From the NCBI GenBank assembly GCA_028874915.1, contig JAPPHA010000113.1:1-64000 (forward strand): DNA of 64,000 bases. Reading direction: 5' to 3'. Position numbers and translations under genes: made by a program. This stretch comes from Paracoccaceae bacterium. GTDB lineage: Bacteria > Pseudomonadota > Alphaproteobacteria > Rhodobacterales > Rhodobacteraceae. How positions within the stretch are numbered: the first letter of the stretch is position 1; the number at the start of each line of letters is the position of its first letter. Shown here in pieces: positions 1-9,152 of this stretch. The notes under the pieces were generated by a model. It had not been told where the DNA came from, searched no databases, and worked only from the letters and a program-made list of their open reading frames with translations.

Positions 1-66
1 TTCTTGTGAAAACCCGCGTGCACATTATTCCGTTGAGTTGGGGATCGAGGCTAGATCATCCGGCTC

Positions 67-753
67 CTACCTTGGGTGCCTGACGGCAAACCGCTGGTCC
101 GGCCATGGGTGGCGAATGGATGAGCGTGGCCACAACAATTCGGTCATGCGCTCCAGTCGCTTCCAACCAAATCGGGCCCGCTGGGACCGCCGGCGCAGCG
201 CCCGCATCCAGAGGCGCTGCAGCCTGCGGGCGAACCCACGGATGAACCGGCTCGACCCCGGGACGGCAAAGGATTTAATCCAGCCTTCGCAGACCCGCCC
301 AAGCCACTTGCCGACCTCCCGGATGTCGTGGTGCCAGCGTTCGCAGAGCTCCTCATCGATGCGCACCAGGATCCCGTCAACCCGTTTTGCAATCGGTTTG
401 CGACCAAGCCGGAACCGCCCTCACCGGGTCGTCGTGCAGTCGTGCGTGAGGCCCAGGAAGTCGAACGTCTCCGGCTTGCCCACCCCACGTTGCCGTCGGT
501 TCATGCTCGCGAACCGCCTGAACTCCACGAGGCGGGTCTTGTCCGGGTGGAGGCCGAGGCCGAACCGGGCCAGCCGCTCCCGAACGTCGCGGAGGTACTG
601 CTCCGCATACCGCTTGTATTGGAACCCGACAACGAAGTCGTCTGCATAGCGGACGATAATCGCTTCGCTGTCCGGGACGTTCGGGCGCCATGCCTCGTGG
701 AACCACAGATCAATCACATAGTGCGGGAACACATTCGCCAGAATCGGGAAGGC
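67..753 (-). pseudogene. Group II intron reverse transcriptase/maturase relic
   Basis: This is the 3' half of a group II intron-encoded protein. The segment running down from about 753 carries reverse transcriptase signatures: FPILANVF, the catalytic RYADDFVVGFQ box, then LHPDKTRLVEF and GKPETFDFLG. That frame stops at 421. The family sequence resumes in another frame (about 415 to 67) as the maturase tail, with VGKWLGRV, ALRRRSQRARF and a terminal HPWPDQRFAVRHPR. So there is a frameshift near 415-430. The N-terminal half of the reverse transcriptase is missing and a piece of another gene abuts it. I see no intron RNA domains V/VI, but did not fold the region. It cannot encode a working protein. 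Family identity is confident; the insertion history is inference. Confidence 0.85.
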
Positions 754-833
754 GAATCTTCGGTGGGGTCGCCTCGTGCTGCCAGGCGCTTTCAAGATCG
801 GCACCCCGTCGACAGCCAGGCCGCCTGGTCCTC

Positions 834-992
834 CGGGAACTGGTCCTGACGACGGGATTGCGTCTGCGCGAATGACAGCCGCTCCTCGCACGCCTGCACA
901 ACCTGGAGGCGGTCGTTCCACAGCCGCTCCAGGTCGTCCGCGACCAGGCAGTTGTCGGGATTGACCGCTTCATAGCGCCAGCGTGCCTCATC
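834..992 (-). pseudogene. Serine recombinase fragment (C-terminal region)
   Basis: A stretch of about 53 codons reads RYEAVNPDNCLVADDLERLW followed by NDRLQVVQACEERL. This resembles the region after the zinc ribbon of large serine recombinases, where AVDPDNRLVA.LE..WN precedes a coiled coil. Neither the catalytic resolvase domain nor the recombinase domain is present. It joins the group II intron relic on the same strand with no intact gene between, so two mobile-element remnants are fused or nested. It is non-functional. The family assignment rests on this one motif. Confidence 0.55.
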
Positions 993-1099
993 GCCCGGGA
1001 CCGCGCCGCCTCGAGCGCCCGCTCTCCGCCTGCTGAACGGTCTCCGACGCTGCCGTATACACATCCTCGGGCGCTTCCAGGTTCGCGTCCACGCTCTGC

Positions 1100-1246
1100 A
1101 TGAAAGAATCGGTGACCTTTACGCTCCGCCGAATCTTCGAGATTCTAGCGGCGAAAGTGTCAGTGTCGGAGTTGCTCGATGAATTTCCAGAAGTCTGGCG
1201 CGAGATCGATTCCTGTTATGACCGAATTGAGGCGGAGGCGGAATGA
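1100..1246 (+). pseudogene. Possible DUF433-like antitoxin fragment
   Basis: A 48-codon ORF starts at an ATG and contains IFEILAAKVSVSELLDEFPE. This recalls the second half of DUF433 antitoxins, where a helix with the pattern VLE.LA.G.S.EE.L.DFP follows the first strands. The usual N-terminal part is absent, and no DUF5615 or PIN-type toxin follows; the overlapping downstream frame (from 1243) has no recognisable domain. It is most likely a remnant, though a short real protein cannot be excluded. Confidence 0.3.
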
Positions 1247-1785
1247 GCAATTACAATCGCTTCAACTTGCCAGCCGATTACAACGGTCGCCGCTTCGGTA
1301 ATTCCCACAGGGCTTGCCATTCTTCGGGGGGTGGTGCTGTTCAACAAGAATTCGCGGTCACTCTCGCAGAGACCCGGAAGTACATTTTGAATGTCTGCAT
1401 TTGCCAGACCGAGATCCAACCATGGTTCTCGCAGCGCTCAGCATAAAATGCGTGGACAATCGCCCGTGATTGCCACAAGAGGCGAAGACAAAATGACTAG
1501 ACAGAGTGTCATTTCGCCCCCGGAATCGACCCCAACTGCACGGCAACCCCCAGTCGGGACGCGGCGGGAGGGATTCCAACGAACAGCAGATCTTCAAATG
1601 ATAGGCTCTTGGCCGCGGCAACAAACGGTGTAGAACTTTCCATTGCATCCCCGGATGCAGCGGAATTCTCCCTTCATCCCAATTGCAGGTACGTCAAACA
1701 CCCATTTCCCTTATGTTCGGTCTCCTGGCCAAATATGCAGCTTCCAACCCATTACCCCGAGTTGGCGAGGCGGGATGCCGTCCGG
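1247..1785. other. Spacer with no recognisable gene
   Basis: Several short open frames lie here on both strands, but none shows a known domain, a convincing ribosome binding site or protein-like conservation. The region is AT-richer than the flanking genes. I see no tRNA, repeat or clear terminator. Confidence 0.5.
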
Positions 1786-2904
1786 TCAGTGTGCAATTGC
1801 CTCCCTCGGATCGAAACACTCGCGGCCAAGACATTCTGCAACCGCAGCATGGGTGATCCGGCCGGCGTGGACATTCAGTCCGCCCATCAAGTGCGGATCG
1901 TCTTCCAGTGCCTTTCGCCAACCCTTGTCGGCGATCGCCAGCGTATAGGGCAGCGTGGCGTTGTTCAGCGCCTGGGCCGAAGTGCGTGGCACGCCGCCCG
2001 GCATGTTGGCGACGCAATAATGCACGACTTCGTCCACCACAAAGATCGGATCATCGTGGGTCGTCGGACGGGATGTTTCGAAGCAGCCACCTTGGTCGAT
2101 CGCAACGTCGACGAGGACCGAGCCGGGCTTCATCCGGCTCACGAGTTCGGCGGACACCAGTTTCGGCGCCGCCGCGCCGGGAACCAAAACGCCGCCGATC
2201 ACCAGATCCGCCGCGATACAGTGGCGCTCGATGGCATCGCGATTCGAGAACACGGTGTTCAGCGGCCGGCCGAACTGTCGCCACAGGCGGCGCAGCTGGT
2301 CGACGTTGCGGTCCAGCACCCATACGTCGGCACCCATGCCGAGCGCGATATGGATGGCGTGGGTTCCAACGACACCGCCGCCAATGACGACAACTTTGCC
2401 GGGATCTACGCCCGGCACGCCACCCAGCAGGATGCCCAGGCCATAATGGGTCTTCTCTAGGAAATAGGCTCCTGCCTGGACTGCCATGCGGCCAGCTATT
2501 TCCGACATTGGCGCCAGCAGCGGCAGGCCGCCGGACGGCGAGGTGACGGTCTCGTAGGCGATGCAGGTCGCACCGCTGTCGAGTAGATCGTCGGCCTGAT
2601 CCGGATCGGGCGCAAGATGCAGATAGGTGAACAGGATCTGCCCCTCGCGAAGCATCGCGCGCTCCGGCACCAGTGGCTCCTTTACCTTGACGATCATTTC
2701 GGCCTCGGCAAACACCTCGGCGGGCGAACCCGCGATGGATGCCCCGGCCCCCTCGTAGTGCGCATCGGTCATGCCGATCGCCGCACCGGCCCCACTTTCG
2801 ACGACGACCCTGTGGCCGTGCGCGACGAGTTCGCGGACATTGCCGGGAATCAACCCGACCCGGTATTCGTGAATTTTCGTTTCTTTGGGAACGCCAATGA
2901 GCAT
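1786..2904 (-). CDS. ald: Alanine dehydrogenase
   Basis: The 372-residue protein matches the usual family length of about 371. Alanine dehydrogenase converts L-alanine and NAD+ to pyruvate, ammonia and NADH in the cytoplasm. The start MLIGVPKE is the conserved N-terminus of the family. Around residues 67-75 comes the catalytic-domain motif KVKEPL, followed by the central GAGAAG-like Rossmann motif, here [12 protein letters not shown], near residue 170. The C-terminal half carries VDVAIDQGG and a conserved [16 protein letters not shown] segment. The open frame extends upstream to 3171, but that extension does not look like family sequence. The gene lies 1.1 kb downstream of the TRAP operon on the same strand with decayed DNA between, so it is probably transcribed separately. 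No strong ribosome binding site is visible. Confidence 0.95.
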   Translation of the reverse strand: MLIGVPKETKIHEYRVGLIPGNVRELVAHGHRVVVESGAGAAIGMTDAHYEGAGASIAGSPAEVFAEAEMIVKVKEPLVPERAMLREGQILFTYLHLAPDPDQADDLLDSGATCIAYETVTSPSGGLPLLAPMSEIAGRMAVQAGAYFLEKTHYGLGILLGGVPGVDPGKVVVIGGGVVGTHAIHIALGMGADVWVLDRNVDQLRRLWRQFGRPLNTVFSNRDAIERHCIAADLVIGGVLVPGAAAPKLVSAELVSRMKPGSVLVDVAIDQGGCFETSRPTTHDDPIFVVDEVVHYCVANMPGGVPRTSAQALNNATLPYTLAIADKGWRKALEDDPHLMGGLNVHAGRITHAAVAECLGRECFDPREAIAH

Positions 2905-4051
2905 GCGAAAACCGTCTGATAACCCGAGCGTGTCGTACGAGCCCATACGATGTTTTCCAGACGCGGTAAACAGACAGAAATTCGCTGAAAAATCAGTGCC
3001 GACAAACCGATAGAACCATCTGTCGGGGAATGGACCGTTTCCGATACAACCTGTTCGACGTGACAAACTCAAATCAGGAAATCGAACGGGTGGCTGCTTG
3101 ACCCCACGGATTTTGGTGGTTCCCAACTTCGTTTCCGACGCGGGACTCGCCGGCTTGAACTCGTCATGCAAGCCCTGAGCCGGATCTTAAGTTCGGGAAT
3201 GGCCTTCCGGTCGCGTTTCAGCTCCGGCGCCAGTGCGTCGGTCGGATCGATCTCGACCCGCGGAACAAGATGATTGCGGATCTGTGAGTTACAGCGTTGT
3301 AACAGGTCCACGCAGCAAATCTTTACCCCAATTGGTGCAATGTAGCGGCCAAGCCCGATTCAGGCATGAAATCCACGATCAACAATGTCGCCAAATGTAA
3401 TTCACGACCCTGCGCCTTCATCGCGCGGGGTTCAATTTCTGTCGGACCAATCGCGACGTCGCCACCAAAGTTCACCCGACTACCCGGAAAAGTTCGGACT
3501 GCTTGGAAAGGAAGGGCCAGATCGCCATTGTTCACGTCAACAAAAACGACCAGGACAATCCGGAATATCCCCTTAACCGGATCAAGACAAACCGGGATTC
3601 AACACCAGCATGCACCGGGATTCAACACCAGCATGCACCGGAATACATGCGCCCGTACACAACCCTCGGAAAAGACGTGGACCGGCCCGATCTCCAGCCG
3701 GGATGTCTATAGAATTCGAAATGCTTCTCGACCTTCCGGCGGTTGCCATCCCGTCCTACCCTGCGGTTGACGGCCTACCGGCCCTTCAGCCGACACGATC
3801 GCGCCGACGGCATCAAGCAAGTTCAAACCGCCGCCTTGTCACGGTCGTTGCCGACTTTGGGCATAGCTCATTATGGTCACCTTTTGACGGCCGGTCAGTT
3901 TCAAGCCCGTTATGCGTTTTCGAAAAGTGAAATCGATCATGAGGCGCATGACGCTGAGGAACACGGACGCCCCGTCAGTGACCTGGAACGCGCAGTGATG
4001 ACCTCACCAAAAGGTCTTGAAATTCACGGGTGAAGAATTAGGCAGTGAAGT
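2905..4051. other. Long spacer without an intact gene
   Basis: About 1.1 kb holds only short frames. On the minus strand at 3230-3270 a peptide IDPTDALAPELKRDRK vaguely resembles the start of an Lrp/AsnC regulator, which often accompanies ald, but similarity ends at once. The plus-strand frame 3743-4033 has mixed hydrophilic sequence with no known domain. A 23-bp tandem repeat lies at 3591-3636. The stretch looks like decayed sequence. Confidence 0.5.
3591..3641. repeat. 23-bp direct tandem repeat, 2.2 copies
   Basis: The unit begins ACCGGGATTCAACACCAGCA and ends TGC. It occurs at 3591-3613 and is repeated exactly at 3614-3636, followed by a partial third copy (ACCGG). It lies in non-coding DNA between ald and the uspA gene. 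Exact identity implies a recent slippage duplication. Confidence 0.9.
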
Positions 4052-4456
4052 TTACCGAAGAACGACAACTGCACATTGCGCGTGTCGAACGACCCTTGCG
4101 GCCGTTGAGCCGAGCAAAAGATCTGGCAGACCAGGCCGATGGGATGATACGACTATGCAGTCTGCATTGTTTTTCTCCGCCCATGCCAAAATGGTATTGG
4201 TGGGATGTCCGGAACGCACGTGGACGTCAACGTCTTCGCCTCCGAGTTCCGTCTCGATGGCATCCTTTAGTTCTACAAGGTTCTTTTTGATTTGATCCGA
4301 CGGAAAATACGACCCCACGTAGGAGGGGAGTTCCTCCAAAACGGACAGCACGGACAGCCTTCCCGCCTTTGACAAAAGACGTCGAGCCACATCCAATGAA
4401 GTGAAATATTCGCCTATGTGGTCCGGCGCGACCGGAACAACAATGTGATCGTACAT
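4052..4456 (-). CDS. Universal stress protein, UspA family
   Basis: This 134-residue protein has the single-domain UspA fold. It opens with the first beta strand MYDHIVVPVA and ends with the nucleotide-binding motif: SSHRPGLPDLLLGSTAARVV then a final strand CAVVVLR. The GSTAARVV part fits the G-x2-G-x9-G(S/T) ATP-binding signature loosely. The ATG at 4456 has a strong ribosome binding site (GGAGG) about 5 bases upstream, and the longer frame from 4501 lacks one. It is the last gene of the TRAP operon, 57 bp after dctM. A UspA partner of a TRAP transporter is known from the ectoine system TeaABC/TeaD, where TeaD binds ATP and modulates transport. A similar role here is inference. Confidence 0.9.
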   Translation of the reverse strand: MYDHIVVPVAPDHIGEYFTSLDVARRLLSKAGRLSVLSVLEELPSYVGSYFPSDQIKKNLVELKDAIETELGGEDVDVHVRSGHPTNTILAWAEKNNADCIVVSSHRPGLPDLLLGSTAARVVRHAQCAVVVLR

Positions 4457-4513
4457 CTGGGCCTCCAGCTTTGACTTGAAATCGGTGTCTGTCCGACACA
4501 ATCAGCCGATGGA

Positions 4514-5821
4514 TTACTTCAGCATATGGGGTAGCCAGGTCGGGATCGCCGGAAAGACGAAAATAAGTCCCAGCGCGAAGACCTGTATCACAACGAACGG
4601 GCCAACCGACTTGTAGACGTCGCCCATGCTTACATCTTTCGGAAGGACTCCTTTGATCCAGAACAAGACAAATCCAAATGGTGGTGTGAGATAGGCAATC
4701 TGGATATTGACGATAAAGAGGGCGCCGAACCAAAGCTTGTCGATGCCAAGAGAGTCAACGATCGGGATGAACAGTGGCGTGCAGAGCATGATAATTGCCC
4801 AGTCGTCCATGACCATTCCGAGGACCAAAATGATGAGCATCATCATCAGCAGAATGCCATTGGGTCCCCCCGGCATAGACAGCACGAGTTCGGTCAGCAG
4901 ATCTTGGCTTCCCAACGAGTTAAAAATATTCAGATAAACCGTGGCGCCGATCAGGATCCAAAGCCCCATACCCGTCAATTTCAAAGTGGACTCCAACGAG
5001 TCCTTCAAAACTGCCCAGGTCAATCTTCCGTAGGCAAAGTTGATAATGAAGGCACCCGCGGCCCCAAATGCGGCAGCCTCCGCTGGTGTCGCAATCCCAC
5101 CCCAGATCACTCCAAGAACGATGGCAATGAGAACTGCAAAGGGCCAAATACCCAACACTGCACTTAGTTTTTCAGTGCGGGTGAATTTCTCTTCTGCAGG
5201 CAGTGCTGGACCGAGACGAGGCTGAATGCGGCAGCGAATACCAATATAGATCGTATAAAAGGTTGCGAGCATAAGTCCCGGCAGGACGCCTGCCATGAAA
5301 AGGTCGCCGATCGAGACTTTGGCTAGTAGCCCATAAAAGATAAACGGCACGCTGGGTGGAATGAGCGCGCCCAGGGCTCCTCCCGCCGCAATGGAGCCAA
5401 TGGCGATGGACCGATCATACTTGTACCGTACCATTGAAGGATACGCGATCTGACCCATCGTGGTGGTTGCAGGCGGCGTAATCCCTGTAACGGCAGCGAA
5501 AACCGTACAGACCTGGACCGTACCCATTGCCAGGCCGCCATGAATATGGCCTATCAACTTGTAAACTGCGTCATAGGCCGCTTCCGCGATACCGGAAAAC
5601 CTTATCAGCGAACCCATGAATAGAAATAGAGGTACCGTGACCAAAACAGAGTTCCACGGTGTTGAGTAGAATGCGCTTGGCACTGACATGAGTGCGCGCG
5701 GCTCAAAAATCAACGCAAACAGTACGGCGGTTCCACCCAGCCCGAATGCCACTGGAAGACCCAGAAATAGGATTGCAAACAATACGATGAAGTAAAGCGC
5801 CGTTATGAGTTCGAGGCCCAT
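4514..5821 (-). CDS. dctM: TRAP transporter large permease, DctM family
   Basis: The 435-residue, very hydrophobic protein has about 12 transmembrane segments and is the ion-coupled translocation subunit of a tripartite ATP-independent periplasmic transporter. Diagnostic features include SVPLFLFMG-like VTVPLFLFMGSLI near residue 62, the GGLAMGTVQVC segment, GALIPPSVPFIFYG near residue 160 and a C-terminal AYLTPPFGFVLFW. Length matches the DctM family. The start ATG follows an AAGGA ribosome binding site. It lies downstream of the binding-protein gene with a strong hairpin in the 160-bp gap. The substrate cannot be told from sequence; organic and sulfonic acids, ectoine and amino acids are all possible. 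Confidence 0.95.
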   Translation of the reverse strand: MGLELITALYFIVLFAILFLGLPVAFGLGGTAVLFALIFEPRALMSVPSAFYSTPWNSVLVTVPLFLFMGSLIRFSGIAEAAYDAVYKLIGHIHGGLAMGTVQVCTVFAAVTGITPPATTTMGQIAYPSMVRYKYDRSIAIGSIAAGGALGALIPPSVPFIFYGLLAKVSIGDLFMAGVLPGLMLATFYTIYIGIRCRIQPRLGPALPAEEKFTRTEKLSAVLGIWPFAVLIAIVLGVIWGGIATPAEAAAFGAAGAFIINFAYGRLTWAVLKDSLESTLKLTGMGLWILIGATVYLNIFNSLGSQDLLTELVLSMPGGPNGILLMMMLIILVLGMVMDDWAIIMLCTPLFIPIVDSLGIDKLWFGALFIVNIQIAYLTPPFGFVLFWIKGVLPKDVSMGDVYKSVGPFVVIQVFALGLIFVFPAIPTWLPHMLK

Positions 5822-5915
5822 GGTTTGTCGTTCCTTGCTTTGGGGCGGTTCTCAGGAGCCAGTGCGGACTGGGAATCCGGCGTTGATCCGAACGACGCCT
5901 TTTGTTGCCGGATCT

Positions 5916-5944
5916 GTCCGCTGGCCCAAATTGGGCCAGCGGAC
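5916..5944 (-). promoter_or_regulatory. Long perfect hairpin between dctP and dctM
   Basis: The 29 bases form an essentially perfect palindrome, GTCCGCTGGCCCAA then its complement, giving a stem of about 13 bp. On the minus-strand transcript it is not followed by a U run, so it is more likely an RNA-processing or stability hairpin than a terminator. A short T run does follow it on the plus strand. It would protect the 3' end of dctP mRNA and lower dctM output, matching the need for excess binding protein. That role is inference. Confidence 0.7.
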
Positions 5945-5984
5945 TTTTATGAGACTTTTCCTGACACTGCGTGCCATTCGGGTC

Positions 5985-7034
5985 TCACTGGGAGTTGGCT
6001 TTGTCTTCAAGGAACCTTCTGTAGATTTCAACACCCTTCGCGTTTCCAGCAGACGCAGCTGCAACCTGTGGCCAAACTTCCGCGATAGATTTTTCGCGCA
6101 TCCGAGCGATTTCCTCATCGCTGAGAGTGATCACTTCTCCACCGGCATCCCGCAAGATCTGCAGCGCCTCTTCCACGCCATCTGCGTGCATGCGGCTGGT
6201 CTCGAAATAGGTTTCTTCGAAAATCCCTTCGATCTGCATTCGCTGCCAATCGGTGAGAGCATTCCAGCTTTGAAGATTGACGAATATCTCCTGGTGCTGG
6301 GCCGGATTCCAGCCGGGCATGATCGCATATTCGATCACCTCCTGGAAGGACATGTCGTCAATGCCGCCAGTATCCCAGTATGTTCCGTCGATAGTGCCCA
6401 GCTTGATCGCAGTGTAGATCTCGCCGGCATTCATCGATACCGGTGCACCGCCCATCGTGGAATGAAAGATTGCCTGAGGTCCGCCGGCACGCATCTTTTG
6501 GCCTTCCAGGTCTTCCATTTTCTCAACCCGGAACTTGGTGAACATCGCATTCGGACCCTGATTGGACCATCCGACCCAATGGAGGTTACGTGCGTTTGCG
6601 GCCTCTTGAACGATATCGCCGACGCGATAGTCAGGGTTGCCCCACATAACTTCCCAAGCTTCTTCCGAGTTGTTGGCACCCATGGCCATGCCAAAGGCCA
6701 GCATGCCTTCGGGCATATCGCCCCCGTAAACTGTTCCCCAGCCAGCATAACCGTCGGTTTGTCCTACGGCTGCAGCGGCAAACGCTTCAGCGCCACTTAC
6801 CAAGGCACCGGCGGGTTCAACGCGGATTTTTACCGTGCCTTGAGTCGCTTCTTCAACGGCTTCGACCCAAGGTATCAGTCCATTGTCCCAACCAGCATCA
6901 GTTTGATCAAACGCTGGCTGGAAGACCCATTCGGTCACTTTGTCTGGCGGGCCATCCTGAGCCGAAGCGAAGGTGGCCGCAACTGCGACAGCGCCTGCAC
7001 ACAGCGTAGTGTGGAAAATCCTGTTTGCTTTCAT
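5985..7034 (-). CDS. dctP: TRAP transporter substrate-binding protein, DctP family
   Basis: The 349-residue protein starts with a Sec signal peptide (KANR then a hydrophobic AGAVAVAATFASA ending before QDG), so it is periplasmic. It captures the substrate and delivers it to the DctQM membrane complex. The body follows the DctP fold, with EAVEEATQGTVKIRVEPAGA near the N-terminus and the KMRAGGPQAIFHSTMGGAPV segment, where the family Arg (in KMRAGG) usually contacts the ligand carboxylate. The start at 7034 is chosen because GAGGAGGACA lies just upstream; the longer frame from 7055 would place this site inside the gene. It is the second gene of the operon, 60 bp after dctQ. Confidence 0.95.
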   Translation of the reverse strand: MKANRIFHTTLCAGAVAVAATFASAQDGPPDKVTEWVFQPAFDQTDAGWDNGLIPWVEAVEEATQGTVKIRVEPAGALVSGAEAFAAAAVGQTDGYAGWGTVYGGDMPEGMLAFGMAMGANNSEEAWEVMWGNPDYRVGDIVQEAANARNLHWVGWSNQGPNAMFTKFRVEKMEDLEGQKMRAGGPQAIFHSTMGGAPVSMNAGEIYTAIKLGTIDGTYWDTGGIDDMSFQEVIEYAIMPGWNPAQHQEIFVNLQSWNALTDWQRMQIEGIFEETYFETSRMHADGVEEALQILRDAGGEVITLSDEEIARMREKSIAEVWPQVAAASAGNAKGVEIYRRFLEDKANSQ

Positions 7035-7094
7035 GTCTTGTCCTCCTCGTTTCATGGTTTTGGGGGCCGCCTGGTTTCGTAGCCCGACTTGTCG

Positions 7095-7604
7095 CTACGG
7101 CGACGGTTGGTTCCCAAGCGCGATGCGTACGTCGCGAAGGAAATTCTTGAGCACGATCAAGAGAATGAGGCATCCGCTAAGCGGAATCGCCGACTTGATG
7201 GGATAGATGGGAATTGGAACCGCTGTAGGCGTAACTTGGTTGAGCATTGCGGACAGCGCAGCTGCGTTGTAGCCCTTCCAAATCAAGATGATCAGAAAGA
7301 GGATTGCAAACGGAGCCGTCAGAATATCGAGAATCGCTTTGGTTCGATCACGGGCATTTGCGTAGAAGAGATCTAGTTTTACAAAACTATCGTGTTGGAG
7401 CGAATATATACCTCCGGCGCAAGCCAGCAGAACCATCGCGGCCTGCAAAGTGGTGCCAATCCACTGCGAAGGTTGGTTCAGCGCATAGCGCATGAAGACG
7501 TCTGAAACACCAAAGGCCATGCAATATAGAATCAGAAGCCAGCCAATGCGTCCCATGAACTCAGAAACCGCTGACGTGATGGCATCAAGAGCACGCGTCA
7601 GCAT
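7095..7604 (-). CDS. dctQ: TRAP transporter small permease, DctQ family
   Basis: The 169-residue protein has four predicted membrane helices: around IGWLLILYCMAFGVSDVFM, AAMVLLACAGGIYSL, AILFLIILIWKGY and a final SGCLILLIVLKNFL. The motif F.RY.LN.P..W between helices 1 and 2 and the following HDSFVKLDLFY are typical of DctQ, which pairs with DctM. The frame opens upstream at 7841, but ATG 7604 has a GGAGGGG site about 10 bases before it and gives the normal family length. It is the first gene of the four-gene operon dctQ-dctP-dctM-uspA. Confidence 0.9.
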   Translation of the reverse strand: MLTRALDAITSAVSEFMGRIGWLLILYCMAFGVSDVFMRYALNQPSQWIGTTLQAAMVLLACAGGIYSLQHDSFVKLDLFYANARDRTKAILDILTAPFAILFLIILIWKGYNAAALSAMLNQVTPTAVPIPIYPIKSAIPLSGCLILLIVLKNFLRDVRIALGNQPSP

Positions 7605-9152
7605 TTCTGAAACCCCTCCAACTTTCCAAGCGATACTGACGGGAAGCGCTGAGATACCAGCCCAGCAGTAGCTATTGACAGCTGATAAGACCGCAACCTC
7701 ATTCCGGCCCCCTTTGGGAAAAACCTCTTTTTTTAAGGAAGGCGCCAGTTTCCGTGAGCACGCTTCCTTCACATATGAAACGGTAGCGAGGACCGATGTG
7801 ACAGGTACAAATGCCAATAATTGTGGATACAGATGTGCCAATGAATTTTCTGGCGATCAGTGGGGGCCGGATTCGACTGAAGGCACAAAACTTCAGAGGT
7901 CCTGAACTTCGGGGGCCGATGCGGCCAATCATTTTGAAACCCCGGTTTCCGGATCGGTTCCGTTTCGGGGCAGTTCGCAGACCACGCGCAGCCCGGTGCC
8001 GGGGAAGACGGTCCGGGTCTGGATGAGTTCGTCAAGCAGGCCTGCGAAGACGGCGTCGCCGGCATTGCTGGCGCTACCGAGAATGAGCACCCGGAGGATT
8101 CCCTCGCCGGGCTCCGGAATGACGTCGGCGACGGCCCCGAAGAGCGCCTGCTGCGGCCGCCGGGGACGCGGTTTCGTCCCCTGAACCCCGGCAACGGCGA
8201 CATCATCCGGGTCTCGGGTCAACCTATCCTCAGACTCAAAAACAGAAACGAAACTGACCGGGAAACGTTGGCGTGATGGCCACAGCGCCGACTGCGACGC
8301 CTGCGCTTGCCAACGACCTGCCTGTGGCGGGTAGCCGGTAGGGCCGGCCCACGCAAATGCCACTCGAGACGCAGTCTTGGTCAGAGACACTTCCCGAGGC
8401 GCCCGGCGGTTCGATCGACGCGAACCTGACCACACACATTCATATGAGCCATCCAGTTTGGCGGATCTGGCAGGCACGGCTGACGATCTCATGGGTCGCG
8501 AAGTTGCGACGATGTTCGACAAGGACGGAATCGGAATGAGTGAGTGCCGGGCCGGGGACCCAGGCTGCAAATCCGCAATCCCCAACCGCAAAATCCAAAT
8601 CCAGATGAAACTTGATACGGCGGTGGTCAATGGGTGGATCCCGAAAACCGGCCGGGACAAGATGGACCCTCGGGATGTGGCCGAGGACCGGGTTAGCGAC
8701 GACTTGGGAAACGTGAAGGGTTGGATCAACTGAACCGGAAAACAGATCTTTGCCCGACTTCGGACTCGTCCGCGTCAGGCATTGCCATTTGGACTTTCGG
8801 TGGGCCAGATGAGTCCCAACAGGCATCCCGGACAAGGCTTACGCGGCCGGTTCACATGTTTCCCGGCGCCGTTTCGAATGCCCGGTTTACTACACAATCG
8901 GTGGCAACGCCCCGTCCCGCCGCACGTATCTGCTGGGATGCTCCGGAATAAAGGGGGGAGTACGGGACTGACCGGAAAAAGGACCGATCCCGCCAAAGAC
9001 GATTCAAATTCCTTGCGGTTGCGCATATTGTCGGAACGAATGACCCGGATCCATGGCAGGACGATCGCGGGTGCCCGTCCGGGTTCCGGGGGACATGTCG
9101 TGTCCTGGAGTCATTCGCATTCGCCGCGCAGGTCCACGGGGAGCATCCTGCC
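7605..9152. other. 1.5-kb decayed spacer
   Basis: No intact gene is recognised. It contains copy 1 of the dispersed inverted repeat (7885-8175). The plus-strand frame 8377-8733 gives a 118-residue peptide with a hydrophilic tail (ATMFDKDGIGMSECRAGDPG region) that I cannot assign. Frames on the two strands overlap extensively, as expected for high-GC non-coding or decayed DNA. The dctQ promoter should lie close to 7620-7800 but no clear -35/-10 pair was seen. Confidence 0.5.
7885..8175 (-). repeat. Dispersed inverted repeat, copy 1
   Basis: Reading the minus strand, this stretch aligns at roughly 80 percent by eye with the plus strand at 13085-13370. Both encode ALFGA.ADVIP, then LDEL.QTRTVFP, then ELPR and TDPETGV (frames partly broken in copy 2), and both end in FRTSE. 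In copy 1 the frame is open as part of 7929-8729. The conserved peptide suggests the 3' coding end of a lost gene, perhaps from a mobile element, but I do not recognise the family. Confidence 0.75.

Noticed and set aside
3230..3270. A possible Lrp/AsnC regulator start near ald
   Set aside because: Only about 15 residues (IDPTDALAPELKRDR) resemble the family and the similarity ends at once; chance cannot be excluded.
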